64,000 bases of DNA. Source: an uncultured Isoptericola sp. GTDB taxonomy: Bacteria > Actinomycetota > Actinomycetes > Actinomycetales > Cellulomonadaceae. A model generated the notes under the pieces. It was not told the origin of the DNA. It was given only the letters and a program-made list of their open reading frames with translations, and searched no databases. Below are positions 63,735 to 64,000 of this stretch, piece by piece. Where the stretch lies: NCBI GenBank assembly GCA_947497265.1, contig CANMFP010000010.1, positions 1-64,000 on the forward strand. The letters are read 5' to 3'. A program made the translations under genes and the position numbers. Numbering within the stretch: position 1 is the stretch's first letter; every line of letters begins with the position of its first letter.

Positions 63735-64000
63735 ATGCGGACCACTCACACCACACCGCGCAACCGCGCTCGTACCGTCGTCGCGGCCACCGGTGCCGTC
63801 GCCGTCGGCCTCACCCTGTCCGCCTGCGGCGGTGCCGACGAGGCGACACCCGGTGTCTCCGAGGACACCGTCACCGTCGGCACCCACCAGCCGCTGACCG
63901 GCCCGGCCGCCGCCGGGTACTCCTCGATCTCCGCCGCCACCAGCGCGTACTTCGACTACGTCAACGCCAACGGTGGTGTCCACGGCCGCTCCATCGAGTA
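63735..64000 (+). CDS. branched-chain-type substrate-binding lipoprotein (LivK/J-like), partial
   Basis: First 88 codons only; continues beyond the window. A basic N terminus and hydrophobic stretch end in the lipobox LSAC (Cys about residue 31). The mature protein begins the type 1 periplasmic-binding fold (VTVGTHQPLTGPAA, YFDYVNANGGVHGRSIEY). This binding protein sets the substrate specificity of the importer, so the missing part matters. GAGAGGTG precedes the ATG. Confidence 0.88.
   Translation, partial: MRTTHTTPRNRARTVVAATGAVAVGLTLSACGGADEATPGVSEDTVTVGTHQPLTGPAAAGYSSISAATSAYFDYVNANGGVHGRSIE

Overview
The window is about 72 % G+C chromosomal DNA of an actinobacterium. Gene content and order suggest Cellulomonadaceae or Promicromonosporaceae (Cellulomonas, Cellulosimicrobium or Isoptericola type): intracellular arabinofuranosidase and xylanase genes, a mycobacterial-style fabG-inhA pair, and a SufR-led suf operon. 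The genus is an inference. There is no phage, insertion sequence, CRISPR or tRNA. Coding density is high, no gap between genes exceeds 300 bases, and many genes are coupled by ATGA, GTGA or TGATG overlaps.

Layout. 1-68: 3' end of a 5S rRNA and the rRNA terminator. 190-13360 (+): a core block with the same order as Mycobacterium tuberculosis Rv1691-Rv1700 as I recall it: RG-rich TPR protein, HAD phosphatase, 60-aa protein, tlyA, nadK, recN, steA, steB, then an inserted MraY-like protein and murJ, then pyrG and a NUDIX hydrolase. 13364-16121 (-): heme A synthase and an ABC-2 exporter. 16162-16779: HdeD-like membrane protein. 16933-23724 (+): sufR-sufB-sufD-Rieske-sufC-sufS-sufU-sufT, closed by a strong hairpin. 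The ctaA-ABC-suf order also resembles Rv1456c-Rv1466.

23915-25378: amino-acid antiporter. 25432-30188 (-): arabinosaccharide module (two permeases, lipoprotein binding protein, GH51 arabinofuranosidase) with a divergent lacI. 31396-33541 (-): DUF1697 protein and a DUF2809-coiled-coil-VanY fusion preceded by a tiny coupled ORF. 33655-36744: ABC-F protein against a DUF3099-79aa-SURF1 operon. 36918-39041: fabG, fabI(inhA), SixA-type phosphatase. 39054-42308: serB-glgC and divergent glgA. 43095-45789: uncharacterised protein, ABC ATPase, nfeD and an SPFH protein. 45922-50305: a TetR regulator heading a heterodimeric multidrug-type ABC exporter. 50286-53995: decayed GNAT gene, membrane esterase, intracellular GH10 xylanase and SpoU methyltransferase. 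53946-56840: DUF4188 protein with a divergent MerR regulator, siderophore-interacting flavoprotein and a YbhB protein. 57041-64000: catabolic cluster SDR-TetR-quinone reductase-SDR followed by a branched-chain-type ABC importer (livG, F, H, M, and a binding protein cut by the window end).

The regulatory DNA is the richest part. I can read a SufR-type operator over the sufR -10 box, a MerR-type promoter with a 19-bp spacer filled by a dyad, a TetR palindrome in the exporter promoter, a DtxR/IdeR-like iron box on the siderophore-interacting gene, and two nearly identical 18-bp elements that tie the catabolic operon to the liv operon. At least sixteen genes show a -10-like hexamer 6-8 nt (mostly exactly 6) before the start codon, which predicts leaderless or nearly leaderless mRNAs.
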